64,000 nt of DNA from positions 1 through 64,000 of the forward strand of contig JAHEKJ010000231.1 of assembly GCA_024638385.1 (NCBI GenBank), written 5' to 3'. This document shows positions 52,501 through 60,264 of the stretch, in pieces. Each line of letters opens with the position of its first letter. Position 1 is the stretch's first letter. A program made the position numbers and the translations under genes. This DNA comes from Gammaproteobacteria bacterium. Lineage in GTDB: Bacteria > Pseudomonadota > Gammaproteobacteria > GCA-001735895. The notes beneath the pieces are model-generated. The model searched no databases and was not told the origin of the DNA. It saw only the letters and a program-made list of their open reading frames with translations.

Positions 52501-52729
52501 GGGTCAGGCTCGGGATGCCGCGCAGGTATTCTTCCTGCTCGATCAGGATTTCCTTCTCGATGTCCTGCGGCGTCGCGCCGGGCCAGCTGGTGCGAACCTG
52601 TACCTCGCGCACGTCGAGGTCGGGAATCATCTGCACCGGCACGTTGAGCGTCGCGACGATGCCGAGCACGACGACGACGCCGACGACGACCGTCATCAGC
52701 GTGCCGCGATTGATGATTTTCTCGAACAT
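49517..52729 (-). CDS. RND-family efflux transporter, inner-membrane pump
   Basis: Membrane protein of 1070 residues, the full length of the HAE/AcrB-like family: N-terminal helix (GTLMTVVVGVVVVLGIVATLNVPVQMIPDL), two large periplasmic loops (WPGATPQDIEKEILIEQEEYLRGIPSLTRIEATASTGSARVELEF), and two six-helix bundles, with conserved GVAFSIGMTLDNTIVVLESI and TMTTVLVFIPIVF segments. It uses the proton gradient to expel drugs or other small molecules through a partner adaptor and an outer-membrane channel. The adaptor gene lies just upstream; no TolC-like gene is in the window. The stop TGA abuts the repeat element. Confidence 0.93.
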   Translation of the reverse strand: MFEKIINRGTLMTVVVGVVVVLGIVATLNVPVQMIPDLDVREVQVRTSWPGATPQDIEKEILIEQEEYLRGIPSLTRIEATASTGSARVELEFPPGVDINETLIRVNNALSQVPSYPDTVNQPRINAESFSSNSFMYFRVAPLDGNPRGLDMDMMRDYVSDNVRTRMETVPGVSSVEVWGGADRQVQILLDPAALAERGLTVADVRSAVRARNRDVTGGELEAGKRRYLLRTIGRFDGVESLHDLILERSGDTVIRLGDVARVRLDHFEVEREAFVNGKPVLFLAVNRELGSNVIDIKDAMFVEMERINAELLNPAGMELRLNATDTVYVEQSIATVWRNLAIGAVLATLVMFLFLRSGRMTLVGVIGIPICTISAFLGLLLFGRTINVISLAGVAFSIGMTLDNTIVVLESIEWERRKGLKRLQAAITGVRRVWPAVLASTMTTVLVFIPIVFIKEEAGQLYGDIAIGVSATILVSMLVAITVVPTAAANFALRDVDGDANAGAARGGPRRTLAAIDWLIATPLRRVTVMLATAALSAAIILTLTPPAEYLPPGEEPKVFGRMNAPPGYNLATMREIGYDVQDYFLQYLDDDPEQFARGETRVPALDYLIISIRASGLFLISEPKDKSQTDALMDAIDAKYAEYAGMRSFSTRGSIITSNDGGTRSINLDISGPELEPIYAAATSAYNRAREVFGNPRIQANPPTLSLSQPLIEIHPDWERAAELGMTASDIGFTVAALTDGAFVDEFFLADDKIDMYVFSKEGPEAAPLALLDLPIYTRGGVLPLSSIASVIETVDTSTVRRIDGRRTVTLSIIPPPAVALETGVEIVRADVLGYLRDSGAIPASVNIEISGASDQLDATREALWGNYLVALILVYLVMVAIFTHWGFPLLIMTTIPLGVAGGIAGLALLNAAGAALPMIGIAAVHQPFDMISMLGFLILMGTVVNNPILIVHRAADNYRAGGMSAADAVREAVESRLRPIAMSACTTIFGLAPLVFIPGEGTELYRGVGAIVLFGLAGAAVVTLTFLPAMTVTVLGWVKRFESAPTPAAGAGLQPGPASPHAPADRA

Positions 52730-52740
52730 GGTCGACCGCC

Positions 52741-53826
52741 TCAGGTTTCGCCGATGACCCGTACTTGCTGACCTTCGCGTAGCGCTTCGTTGCCGCGGAT
52801 CACGACGCGCTCGCCGACGACCAGTCCATCGACGATCTCGACGCTGCCGTCGAACAAGAGCCCGGTTTCGACCCGGCGCTCGCTGACGATATAGCGGTCG
52901 CCGTCGACCCGCGCGACCCAGACGACCGTGCGCCCGTCGGGATAGCGGATCAGCGCGTCGCGCGGTACGACTTCGGCCTCGCGATCGGTGCCGAGCCGCA
53001 GCGTCGCGCGCACCGACATGCCGGGTGCGAGCCTGTTCTCCCGATTGTCGATCTCGGCGCGCGCGACGAAGGTGCGCGTGCCGGGATCGCTGACCGGCAC
53101 CACGCGCGTGACCCGCGCGTCGATCTCACGGCCGGGCAGCGCATCGAGCGTGACGCTCAGCGGCGTGCCGACGTCGACCCGCTGGAAATAGCCCTGCGGC
53201 ACCGCGAGGTCCAGTTCCAGCCGGTCGGTCGCGACCAGCACCAGCACCTCGGTATCGGTATCGACGCGCTCGCCGGGATCGGCGTTGCGCGCGGCGATGA
53301 CGCCGGCGAACGGCGCCTTGAGTTCGTGCCGCGCGAGCTTGGCGGCGGCATAGGCGCGCTCGGCGCGACGGCGCTCGAGGGTGGCCTGGCTGCGTTCGAC
53401 CAGTGCTTCGCGGCTGCGCGCTTCGCTCTCGGGAAAGGTCTTGTCGGCGACCAGGCGCCGCGCCTCGGCGGCGCGCCGCCTGGCGTCGTCGAGGTCGGCG
53501 ACGGCTTCGTGCTCGGCCGCGACCGCCTGCGCAAGCTCGAGTCTCGAGAGTTCGTCATCGAGCCGAAACAGGGTGTCGCCGGCGCGCACGCGTTCGCCGG
53601 CGTCGACCGCGAGGCTCACGAGCCGGCCCTCGACGTCGGGCGACAGGCGTGCGCTGTAGGGCGCGCGCAGCGAACCGGACAGGCGCAGGTTTTCGACGAT
53701 GGCGCGACGCTCGACCGGCGCGAGCTCGACCGGCGCGACCTGCGCAGCGATTGCCGGCGACAGCGTCGCGAGCAACAACGCGGCGAGTGCGCCGCGGGTA
53801 CGGCGATTTGATTGTCGACCCAACAT
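52741..53826 (-). CDS. RND efflux periplasmic adaptor (membrane fusion protein)
   Basis: Protein of 361 residues with a signal peptide (GALAALLLATLSPAIAA). The order is that of HlyD/AcrA adaptors: a lipoyl half (LSPDVEGRLVSLAVDAGERVRAGDTLFRLDD), an alpha-hairpin (ELAQAVAAEHEAVADLDDARRRAAEARRLVADKTFPESEARS), the second lipoyl half (LKAPFAGVIAARNADPGERVDTDTEVLVLV), then beta-barrel and membrane-proximal domains. It links the pump 11 bases downstream to an outer-membrane exit duct. The two genes form an operon. Confidence 0.93.
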   Translation of the reverse strand: MLGRQSNRRTRGALAALLLATLSPAIAAQVAPVELAPVERRAIVENLRLSGSLRAPYSARLSPDVEGRLVSLAVDAGERVRAGDTLFRLDDELSRLELAQAVAAEHEAVADLDDARRRAAEARRLVADKTFPESEARSREALVERSQATLERRRAERAYAAAKLARHELKAPFAGVIAARNADPGERVDTDTEVLVLVATDRLELDLAVPQGYFQRVDVGTPLSVTLDALPGREIDARVTRVVPVSDPGTRTFVARAEIDNRENRLAPGMSVRATLRLGTDREAEVVPRDALIRYPDGRTVVWVARVDGDRYIVSERRVETGLLFDGSVEIVDGLVVGERVVIRGNEALREGQQVRVIGET

Positions 53827-54122
53827 GTCGGAGTTCCTGTCGGCTGATGCCGGATGCGAAGCTCCGGCAAGCCCTGTAAACTATCACATTTCGGGCCCGT
53901 GAAACGGAAAAATTGGCCGGCGCCGGCAACGTCGCACACTCTCGCCGGCGGCCGGACCCCGGCCGCGCCAAACCGGTGCGCGGCTCTCGATAACGACCCC
54001 GTACCGCGGTTCGGCCGGCCGTCCGCCAGACGCCTTCGCCGCCAACGGGAACCCGGTCTGACATCTGGCACGAGGTTCGACATGAGCAGCACCTTCATCG
54101 GCGGCACCGCCGTATCAACGGA

Positions 54123-54587
54123 ATGAGCAAGTTCCTGTTCGCGCTCGCGTTCGTCGCCGTCATCATCCTCGTGCTGCTCGCGTGGCAGGCGCAGCAATCG
54201 CGCGCCGGCAAGCCGCCCGGACTGTTCGACGGTCAGCTCCGCCCCTGTCCCGGACCGCCCAATTGCGTTTGCAGCGAATATCCCGGCGACGGCGAGCACT
54301 ACGTCGCGCCGCTCGATATAGCCGGCCAGCCGGCCGACGACGCGATGCGCCTGCTCAGGGACGTCATCGCCGACCTCGGCGGCACGATCGAGATCGACTA
54401 CGGCGACTATGTCGCCGCGACGTTCACCTCCGACCTGTGGGGCTTTGCCGACGATGTCGAACTGCGCGTCGACGCCCGGGCCAGCCAGGTTCACATCCGC
54501 TCGGCGTCGCGTGTCGGCTACGGCGACATGGGGGCGAACCGTGAGCGTGTCGAAGGGATCAAACGCAAATATCGGGAAAAAACCTGA
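54123..54587 (+). CDS. DUF1499 family membrane-anchored protein
   Basis: Protein of 154 residues with an N-terminal anchor (LFALAFVAVIILVLLAWQ). The rest matches DUF1499: LRPCPGPPNCVCSEYPGDGEHYVAPLDI, then LGGTIEIDYGDYVAATFTSDLWGFADDVELRVDARASQVHIRSASRVGYGDMGANRERVEGIKRKY, where Cys-rich PGPPNCVCS and the SRVGxxDxGxNRxRVE ending are diagnostic. The family is widespread, of unknown function, on the periplasmic side. It is divergent from the adaptor gene, 296 bases away. Confidence 0.9.
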   Translation: MSKFLFALAFVAVIILVLLAWQAQQSRAGKPPGLFDGQLRPCPGPPNCVCSEYPGDGEHYVAPLDIAGQPADDAMRLLRDVIADLGGTIEIDYGDYVAATFTSDLWGFADDVELRVDARASQVHIRSASRVGYGDMGANRERVEGIKRKYREKT

Positions 54588-54632
54588 GCGCGGCGCGGCG
54601 ACGGATTTTGGGTCCGTTGCGCCCGGATTCGC

Positions 54633-54638
54633 TATAAT
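54633..54638 (+). promoter_or_regulatory. Consensus -10 box for the glycine-zipper lipoprotein
   Basis: A perfect TATAAT lies 29 bases before the ATG; TTGGGT 19 bases further upstream is the best -35 candidate, with spacing a little long. Confidence 0.55.
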
Positions 54639-54666
54639 CACCGGCCCAGGGAACGAGGTTCGCACG

Positions 54667-55044
54667 ATGCCAGAATCCATTATCAACATCCGACGTGGCG
54701 GTACCCTCTTGATCGCCCTCACGCTGCTCGGCGGCTGCGCCGGCGGCGGATCGAAGCCGATCGTCGATCCCGCCGGCGTCGACATGGGCCGCTACCAGGC
54801 CGATCTCGCCGACTGCCAGCAGATCGCCAAACAGGTCGACCAGAAGGCCGGCGCCGGCGCGGCCGGCGGCGCCGTGGTCGGTGGCCTGATCGGCGCGATC
54901 ACCGGCGACAGCGATCGAGTCAAGCGGTCCGCCGGCGTCGGCGCGGTGCTCGGCGGCGCCAGGGGCGCCGGCGCGACGCAGCGCGAGCGCGATGTCGTGG
55001 TCAAGAATTGCCTGCGCAATCGCGGCTACCGGGTGCTCAACTAG
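54667..55044 (+). CDS. Glycine-zipper lipoprotein
   Basis: Protein of 125 residues with a lipobox (LLIALTLLGGC) and a glycine-zipper run (KAGAGAAGGAVVGGLIGAITGD…SAGVGAVLGGARGAGATQRERDVVVKNCLRNRGY) that resembles outer-membrane SlyB/OmpA-associated lipoproteins. The Cys at DCQQIAKQVDQK and NCLRNRGY could form a disulfide. The start ATG is chosen over the longer ORF because of the lipobox. It sits 11 bases before the TldD-type gene. Confidence 0.85.
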   Translation: MPESIINIRRGGTLLIALTLLGGCAGGGSKPIVDPAGVDMGRYQADLADCQQIAKQVDQKAGAGAAGGAVVGGLIGAITGDSDRVKRSAGVGAVLGGARGAGATQRERDVVVKNCLRNRGYRVLN

Positions 55045-55055
55045 GTCTATTCGAG

Positions 55056-56504
55056 GTGTTCGATCTCCTCAAAGAAGCCTGCGAGCGTGCCCGCCGCGAC
55101 GGCGCCGACTACGCCGACGCGCGCTATCTCGCGATCACCAGGCAACGCGTGAGTTCGCGCGACCATGCGCTGTCCGGCTCGAGCGACAGCGACGATCGCG
55201 GCTTCGGCGTGCGCGTGCTGTGCCGCGGCGCCTGGGGTTTCGCGTCGTCGCCGACGTTTACCGCGGCCGAGGTCGAGCGCGTCGTCGCAACCGCGCTGCG
55301 CATCGCCGGGGCCTCGGCGCTGGCGCCGCGCGCCGGCGGCGTGCGCTGGGCTCCCGAGGATGCATTCACGCTCGAGTACCGCTCCGACTGCCGGGTCGAC
55401 CCGTTCACGGTGCCGCTCGAGGACAAGGCCGATCTGCTGATCGCGGCCAACGACGAGATGCTGAAAAACCGGTCGGTCAAACGCGCGCAGGGATTTCTCG
55501 CCTTCAATCGCGTCGAGCGCTGGTACGTCAACACCGAGGGCAGTGAACTCTACAGCGACGTGACTGCGTCGGAAGCGATGATCTGGGCGGTCGCGGTCGG
55601 CGACGACGATTTCCAGACCCGCGCGTGGCGGGCGCCGAACGGCAGCTTCGGTTTCGAACGCTACGACAAGGCCGCCTTCGTCGGCGAGGCCGAGCGCATC
55701 GCCGCCGAGGCCGAGGAAAAACTCAGGGCGAAGCTTGCGCCCGAGGGCGAGTTCGACATCGTCACCGATCCCGAAAACCTGTCGCTGACAATCCACGAAT
55801 CGGTCGGCCACGCGACCGAGCTCGACCGCGTCATGGGTTACGAGGTATCGCTCGCGGGCTCGTCGTTCGTCACGCGCGACAAGATGGGCAGCTTCCGCTA
55901 CGGCAGCGAGGCGGTCACGCTCACCGCCGACAACACGCTCGAGCACGGCCTCGCGACCCAGGGTTTCGACGACGACGGCGTGCCGGCGCAGCGCTGGAAC
56001 ATCGTCGAGGACGGCATCTTCCAGACCTATAGCAGCGGGCGCGAATTCGCGCACTACGCCGACGAGGCGCGCAGCCGCGGCGCGTGCCGCGCCGATCACT
56101 GGTCGAGCATTCCGATCGTGCGCATTCCGAACCTGTATCTCGCGCCGGGCAGGCAGTCGCTGACCCCCGACGAATTGATCGGCGACATCGACCACGGCTT
56201 CTACTTCGAGGGCATGGACAGCTTCTCGATCGACCAGTGGCGGCTCAACTTTCAGTTCGGCGGCAACGCGGTCTGGGAAATCAGAAACGGACGCCGCGTC
56301 GGCATGGTCAAGGCCGCGCTCTACCAGAGCAGCACGCCGACCTTCTGGAACGCCTGCATTGCCACCTGCGATGCGCGCTTCTGGGAGCCGCACGGTGTCA
56401 CCACCTGCGGCAAGGGCGACCCGATGCAGGTCGCGCAAATGACCCACGGCGCGGCGCCGACGCGATTCCGCAAGATTCGCATCTGCCGGGGGCGCGACGC
56501 ATGA
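55056..56504 (+). CDS. tldD: TldD-type metalloprotease
   Basis: Protein of 482 residues, the TldD half of the TldD/TldE (PmbA) protease that processes small peptides such as microcin precursors and acts on unfolded peptides. The HExxxH zinc motif is His247 in TIHESVGHATELDRVMGYE, the family signature. The opening DYADARYLAITRQRVSSRDHALSGSSDSDDRGFGVRVLCRGAWGFAS is also typical. I place the start at GTG 55056 (AGGT nearby); an upstream ATG at 55008 lies in the previous gene. It overlaps its partner by ATGA. Gene symbol by family; it may be a paralogue. Confidence 0.88.
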   Translation: MFDLLKEACERARRDGADYADARYLAITRQRVSSRDHALSGSSDSDDRGFGVRVLCRGAWGFASSPTFTAAEVERVVATALRIAGASALAPRAGGVRWAPEDAFTLEYRSDCRVDPFTVPLEDKADLLIAANDEMLKNRSVKRAQGFLAFNRVERWYVNTEGSELYSDVTASEAMIWAVAVGDDDFQTRAWRAPNGSFGFERYDKAAFVGEAERIAAEAEEKLRAKLAPEGEFDIVTDPENLSLTIHESVGHATELDRVMGYEVSLAGSSFVTRDKMGSFRYGSEAVTLTADNTLEHGLATQGFDDDGVPAQRWNIVEDGIFQTYSSGREFAHYADEARSRGACRADHWSSIPIVRIPNLYLAPGRQSLTPDELIGDIDHGFYFEGMDSFSIDQWRLNFQFGGNAVWEIRNGRRVGMVKAALYQSSTPTFWNACIATCDARFWEPHGVTTCGKGDPMQVAQMTHGAAPTRFRKIRICRGRDA

Positions 56505-57787
56505 ACCGGCGCGACGCGCAGGACCGCATCGCCCGCATCCTCGAGTTGCCGCGCGACGGCGAGCTGCAGGTGCTGATCGCCGATACCCGCCGGCTCGGCA
56601 CGCGCTTCAACGATTGCGCGATCTCGCAAAACGTGCTGCGCGAGCAGACGACGCTGACGCTGACCGCGCGGCTCGAGCAAAAGCAGACCGCGATCACGTT
56701 GAATTCGCTCGACGACGAGGACGCGATCCGGCGCGCCATCGAGCAGGTGTTCGCGACCTGCCGCCACATGCCCGACGACGAAGAGGTCATGCCGGCGCCG
56801 GGCGAAGTCATCGACGAATCCGAGCAAGCCTTCGACCCGGCGACCGCCGCACTCGACATCGAAACCGCGGGCCTTTGGGTCGCCGCGGCCTGTCGCGACG
56901 GCGCCGCCGCCGGCATCGACCTCGCCGGGCTGCTGTCGGTGAGCAAACTGTCGAGCGCTTACGGCGACAGCGCCGGCGGCTTCGCCTGCGAGCGCTTTCA
57001 CCGCGTCGACTATCACGTCACCGCGAGCGGCGCGGCCGGCAGCGGCTGGGCCGAGCACCAGGGCGTGAGCGCGAGCGACGATACGATCCTCACGGCGACG
57101 CGGCGCGCGATCGACAAGTGCGCGCGGGCGCAAAACCCGGTCGGATTCGAGCCGCGACCGGTCACCGTGATTCTCGAGCCGCAGGCGGTCGGCGACCTGC
57201 TCGGCATGGCCTTCTGGTACGGCTTCGACCAGCGCGCGAAGGACGAGGGACGCTCGGCTTTCGCGCATCACGACGCGCCGCTAGGGCAACTGTCGCTGTA
57301 CTCCGACCCGGCCGACCCGACTTTTCCGATGGTCTCGTTCCTGCCGGACGGCCAGCGCCTGGGCCGTTCGACCTGGCTCGATCGCGGCGTGCTGCAGCAA
57401 CTGCCGACCAGTCGCTACTGGGCCGCGAAACAGCAATTGCCGGTCAGGCCGGAACCGAACAACCTGGCGCTCACCGGCGACGGCACCCCGCTCGACGAAC
57501 TGATCGGCTCTACTGAAGACGGCATTCTGGTCACGCGCTTCTGGTATATCCGCGCGACCGACCCGAATACGCTCGGCTTCACCGGCATGACCCGCGACGG
57601 CACCTTCCGCATCGAGGGCGGCGAGATTACGCAACCGGTGGTCGACATGCGCTGGAACGAATCGGTGCTGCGCGTGCTGAACAACGTCGCCGCCAGCGGC
57701 GCGGCGCTCGCGACCGGCGAATTCTTCCCGATGGCGATGCCGGCGCTGAAAGTCGACGACTTCCGCTTTTCGTCGCTGTCACGCTAA
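56501..57787 (+). CDS. pmbA: TldE/PmbA-type protein, partner of TldD
   Basis: Protein of 428 residues, starting in the ATGA overlap with tldD. It shares the U62-family fold (ARLEQKQTAITLNSLDDEDAIRRAIEQVFATCRHMPDDEEVMPAP, VTVILEPQAVGDLLGMAFWYGFDQRAKDEGRSAF) but lacks the HExxxH zinc motif, as expected for the TldE subunit. The two together form the heterodimeric protease. A MITE-like repeat follows 17 bases after its stop. Confidence 0.87.
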   Translation: MNRRDAQDRIARILELPRDGELQVLIADTRRLGTRFNDCAISQNVLREQTTLTLTARLEQKQTAITLNSLDDEDAIRRAIEQVFATCRHMPDDEEVMPAPGEVIDESEQAFDPATAALDIETAGLWVAAACRDGAAAGIDLAGLLSVSKLSSAYGDSAGGFACERFHRVDYHVTASGAAGSGWAEHQGVSASDDTILTATRRAIDKCARAQNPVGFEPRPVTVILEPQAVGDLLGMAFWYGFDQRAKDEGRSAFAHHDAPLGQLSLYSDPADPTFPMVSFLPDGQRLGRSTWLDRGVLQQLPTSRYWAAKQQLPVRPEPNNLALTGDGTPLDELIGSTEDGILVTRFWYIRATDPNTLGFTGMTRDGTFRIEGGEITQPVVDMRWNESVLRVLNNVAASGAALATGEFFPMAMPALKVDDFRFSSLSR

Positions 57788-57804
57788 TATCCGGAAATTT
57801 GCAG

Positions 57805-57925
57805 GTCATTGCGAGGCGTTCGCGGCCGCAGGCCGCGCGCGACGAAGCATCCTCCGGACGCTCGCCCGATCCCGGGAGATTGCTACGCGCAGCCTGCCCC
57901 GGCGAAAGCCGGGGCTCGCAATGAC
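57805..57925. mobile_element. Second copy of the small inverted-repeat element
   Basis: GTCATTGCGAG at the left and CTCGCAATGAC at the right are perfect inverted ends around 121 bases; inside are GCGACGAAGCATCC and GGGAGATTGCTACGC, decayed versions of the arms seen at 49.1-49.45 kb. GCCCCGGCGAAAGCCGGGGC near the right end is a further hairpin. So this is a dispersed short element. Confidence 0.65.
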
Positions 57926-58117
57926 GCGGGTGCCGACGGGACCGCGGTAATCATTGCAATCGATGGGGCCTCGTGTCGCAGTCGAATTTTCCCCGGATCC
58001 CGCGGCCGCCCGTCGGAAACTGCCGGAATCTCGGCGCTTCAGGGTCAAATCGTTGACGAAATGGTGTAGACTGTCCGGCGATCCCCCGGCCACCGGCTTA
58101 CAACAATATCCGCTCGT
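57926..58117. other. Intergenic region before the HDOD kinase gene
   Basis: Together with the repeat it makes a 330-base gap. No convincing promoter is seen: TTGACG at 58053 has no -10 at 16-18 bases. No gene is seen. Confidence 0.4.
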
Positions 58118-60247
58118 ATGTATGAAATAGGGAGCCCGCCGAAGTCCATCCTGGAATCAATGGAACTGATTCGGCTTCCGAGTCCCCCGCATATGCTGAG
58201 CGAATTGCTCGACGTCTGTCACGACCCCGACAGCTCCGCCGCCGACCTGGCGACGCTTATCAGCGTCGACCCGGCGCTGACGATCAAGCTGATCATGGCG
58301 ATGAACTCGCCGGCCTTCGACATCGACGAACCGACCCAGGACATGGAACAGGCGGTCAAGCTGATCGGGCCCGATCTGGTCAAGAACATGGTCATCACGT
58401 CGGCGATCCAGCAGCTGTTCGCCGGCCTGATCAACTCGCAGAAGGAATACGTCTGCAATGCGTGGCTCGACTCGCTTTACTGCGCGGTGTTCGCGCGTGA
58501 CGTCGCGATTGCGATCGGTTACGAGCGCCCCGCCGACGCCTATCTCGCCGGCATGCTGCACGATCTCGGCCAGATCGTGTTCGACGCCAAGTACCATGAT
58601 CAGTACGTCAAAATCATCAACCTCGACACCGAGTCCAAAACCATCGCCCAGGAAGTCTCGATGTTCGGCGAAAGCCACACCGAGCTCGGCGCGAGCATCA
58701 TCGAGCAATGGCCGTCGGTCAGCCCCGCGATCGCCGACGCGGTACGTTTCCACCACGAAGAAGACGAGCAGCTTGCCGGCTGCGACCTGCTCTGCCAGAT
58801 CGTCGCCGAGGCGAGCCTCGCCGCGCGCCACTGGAGCCACGCCGGCCGTGCCGACCCCGACTGGCGCTCGGCGCTGGTCACCGACAAGGACCTGAAAAAC
58901 ATCTACCTGCACGTGCAGGACAAGGTCATGCAGACCGCGGTCGCGCTCGGCATCACGCTGCCGCGCTCGAGCTGCCTGACCCAGGAGCACCTGTCGCGCG
59001 ATATCGAGAAGGAAACCATCAAACTCGCGCGCAAGATTCGCGACGCCACGCTGATCAAGGTCATCAACCTCGAGGAGACGCATGTCCCGAGCGTCAATTC
59101 GCCGCGCGCGCTGATCGCCAAGGTTGCACAGGAGATGCAGTTGTTTTTCTCGGTCGCCGATCTCGTGTTGCTGTATCACGACCCGGCCGATTCCGAACAC
59201 CTGGCCCTGCACGAGATCGGCCGCACCGAACCGGCCAGCAAGTTCAGGATCGAGGGCAATGCCGGGCTTGCAACGCGCTGCTTCGTCGAGCGCCAGCGAA
59301 TCTGGCTCGAGCCGGGCGAGTCCGAGGCGGCGCGCACCGCGGTGTCCGATCGCCAGATCCTGCGCCGGCTGAAACACGACATCGGCCTCGCCTGCCCGAT
59401 CGCCTACGAGGACGACATCATCGGCGTGGTCGTGATCGGCGCCCACCGGACGCAGAAGAACACGCTCGACAAGCTCGCCAACATCATCTCGAGCTATCTC
59501 AAGAACGTCGCCGACACCTGGCTGCGCACCCGCCACAGCCTCGACCAGCAGTCGCTCGCCGACAGCGCGCGCAAGGAGTACGAGCAGCGCGACATCGACA
59601 AGCTGATCCACGAGATCTCGAACCCGCTGTCGGTCATCGGCAACTACATCGAGATCGTGCGCATGAATTCCGAGACCGGCAGCGGCGACGGCCCACGCGA
59701 GATCGAACTGCTCAAGGAGGAACTGCAGCGCATCCGCAACATCGTGGTCGAGTTCAAGGACGCCAAGGCAAGCGACCCGTCAGCGGTTTTCCTCAACGTC
59801 GAGCTCGAGACCAGTATTCCGCTCTACGTCAAGTCGTTCGGCGAGGACAAGGACGTGCAGGTGCTGTGGGAGCTCGACCGTGACGACGCACAGATCGACA
59901 TCACGCGCGATGCGCTGCGGCAGATCATTCTCAACCTGGTCAAGAACGCGGTCGAGGCGCAGACCGACGACGCCGCGATCATGGTCTCGAGCCATTCGTT
60001 CGTCAACATCAACGGCCGGACCTATGCCCAGTTCGCGGTCGCCGACCGCGGCCGCGGCGTGCACAGGGAGCGCCGCGAGCACCTGTTCTCGCCGCTGATC
60101 AGCGTCAAGGAGGGGCCGGGTCGCGGCCTCGGCCTGTCGGTCGTCGCCGACCTGCTCAAGCGCTTCGACGGCCAGATCAAGTACATGAAAAACGAAGCCG
60201 GAGGCGCGCTGTTCGAGGTGCTGATCCCGCTTTCCGTCAAACCCTAG
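58118..60247 (+). CDS. HDOD-GAF sensor histidine kinase
   Basis: Protein of 709 residues with domains in order: HDOD (residues ~15-280; LPSPPHMLSELLDVCHDPDSSAADLATLISVDPALTIKLIMAMNSPAF), a GAF-like domain (~310-460), a HisKA-like helix with phospho-acceptor His498 in LIHEISNPLSVIGNY, and an HATPase with N-box ILNLVKNAVEAQ and G-boxes DRGRGV, GRGLGLSVV. No membrane segment, so it is a cytosolic sensor. HDOD domains signal stress or DNA damage to output modules. The response regulator gene follows 17 bases later, surely its partner. A later ATG (MELIRL) with GGAA before it is an alternative start. Confidence 0.88.
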   Translation: MYEIGSPPKSILESMELIRLPSPPHMLSELLDVCHDPDSSAADLATLISVDPALTIKLIMAMNSPAFDIDEPTQDMEQAVKLIGPDLVKNMVITSAIQQLFAGLINSQKEYVCNAWLDSLYCAVFARDVAIAIGYERPADAYLAGMLHDLGQIVFDAKYHDQYVKIINLDTESKTIAQEVSMFGESHTELGASIIEQWPSVSPAIADAVRFHHEEDEQLAGCDLLCQIVAEASLAARHWSHAGRADPDWRSALVTDKDLKNIYLHVQDKVMQTAVALGITLPRSSCLTQEHLSRDIEKETIKLARKIRDATLIKVINLEETHVPSVNSPRALIAKVAQEMQLFFSVADLVLLYHDPADSEHLALHEIGRTEPASKFRIEGNAGLATRCFVERQRIWLEPGESEAARTAVSDRQILRRLKHDIGLACPIAYEDDIIGVVVIGAHRTQKNTLDKLANIISSYLKNVADTWLRTRHSLDQQSLADSARKEYEQRDIDKLIHEISNPLSVIGNYIEIVRMNSETGSGDGPREIELLKEELQRIRNIVVEFKDAKASDPSAVFLNVELETSIPLYVKSFGEDKDVQVLWELDRDDAQIDITRDALRQIILNLVKNAVEAQTDDAAIMVSSHSFVNINGRTYAQFAVADRGRGVHRERREHLFSPLISVKEGPGRGLGLSVVADLLKRFDGQIKYMKNEAGGALFEVLIPLSVKP

Positions 60248-60264
60248 CCCGATGAAACGTCATT

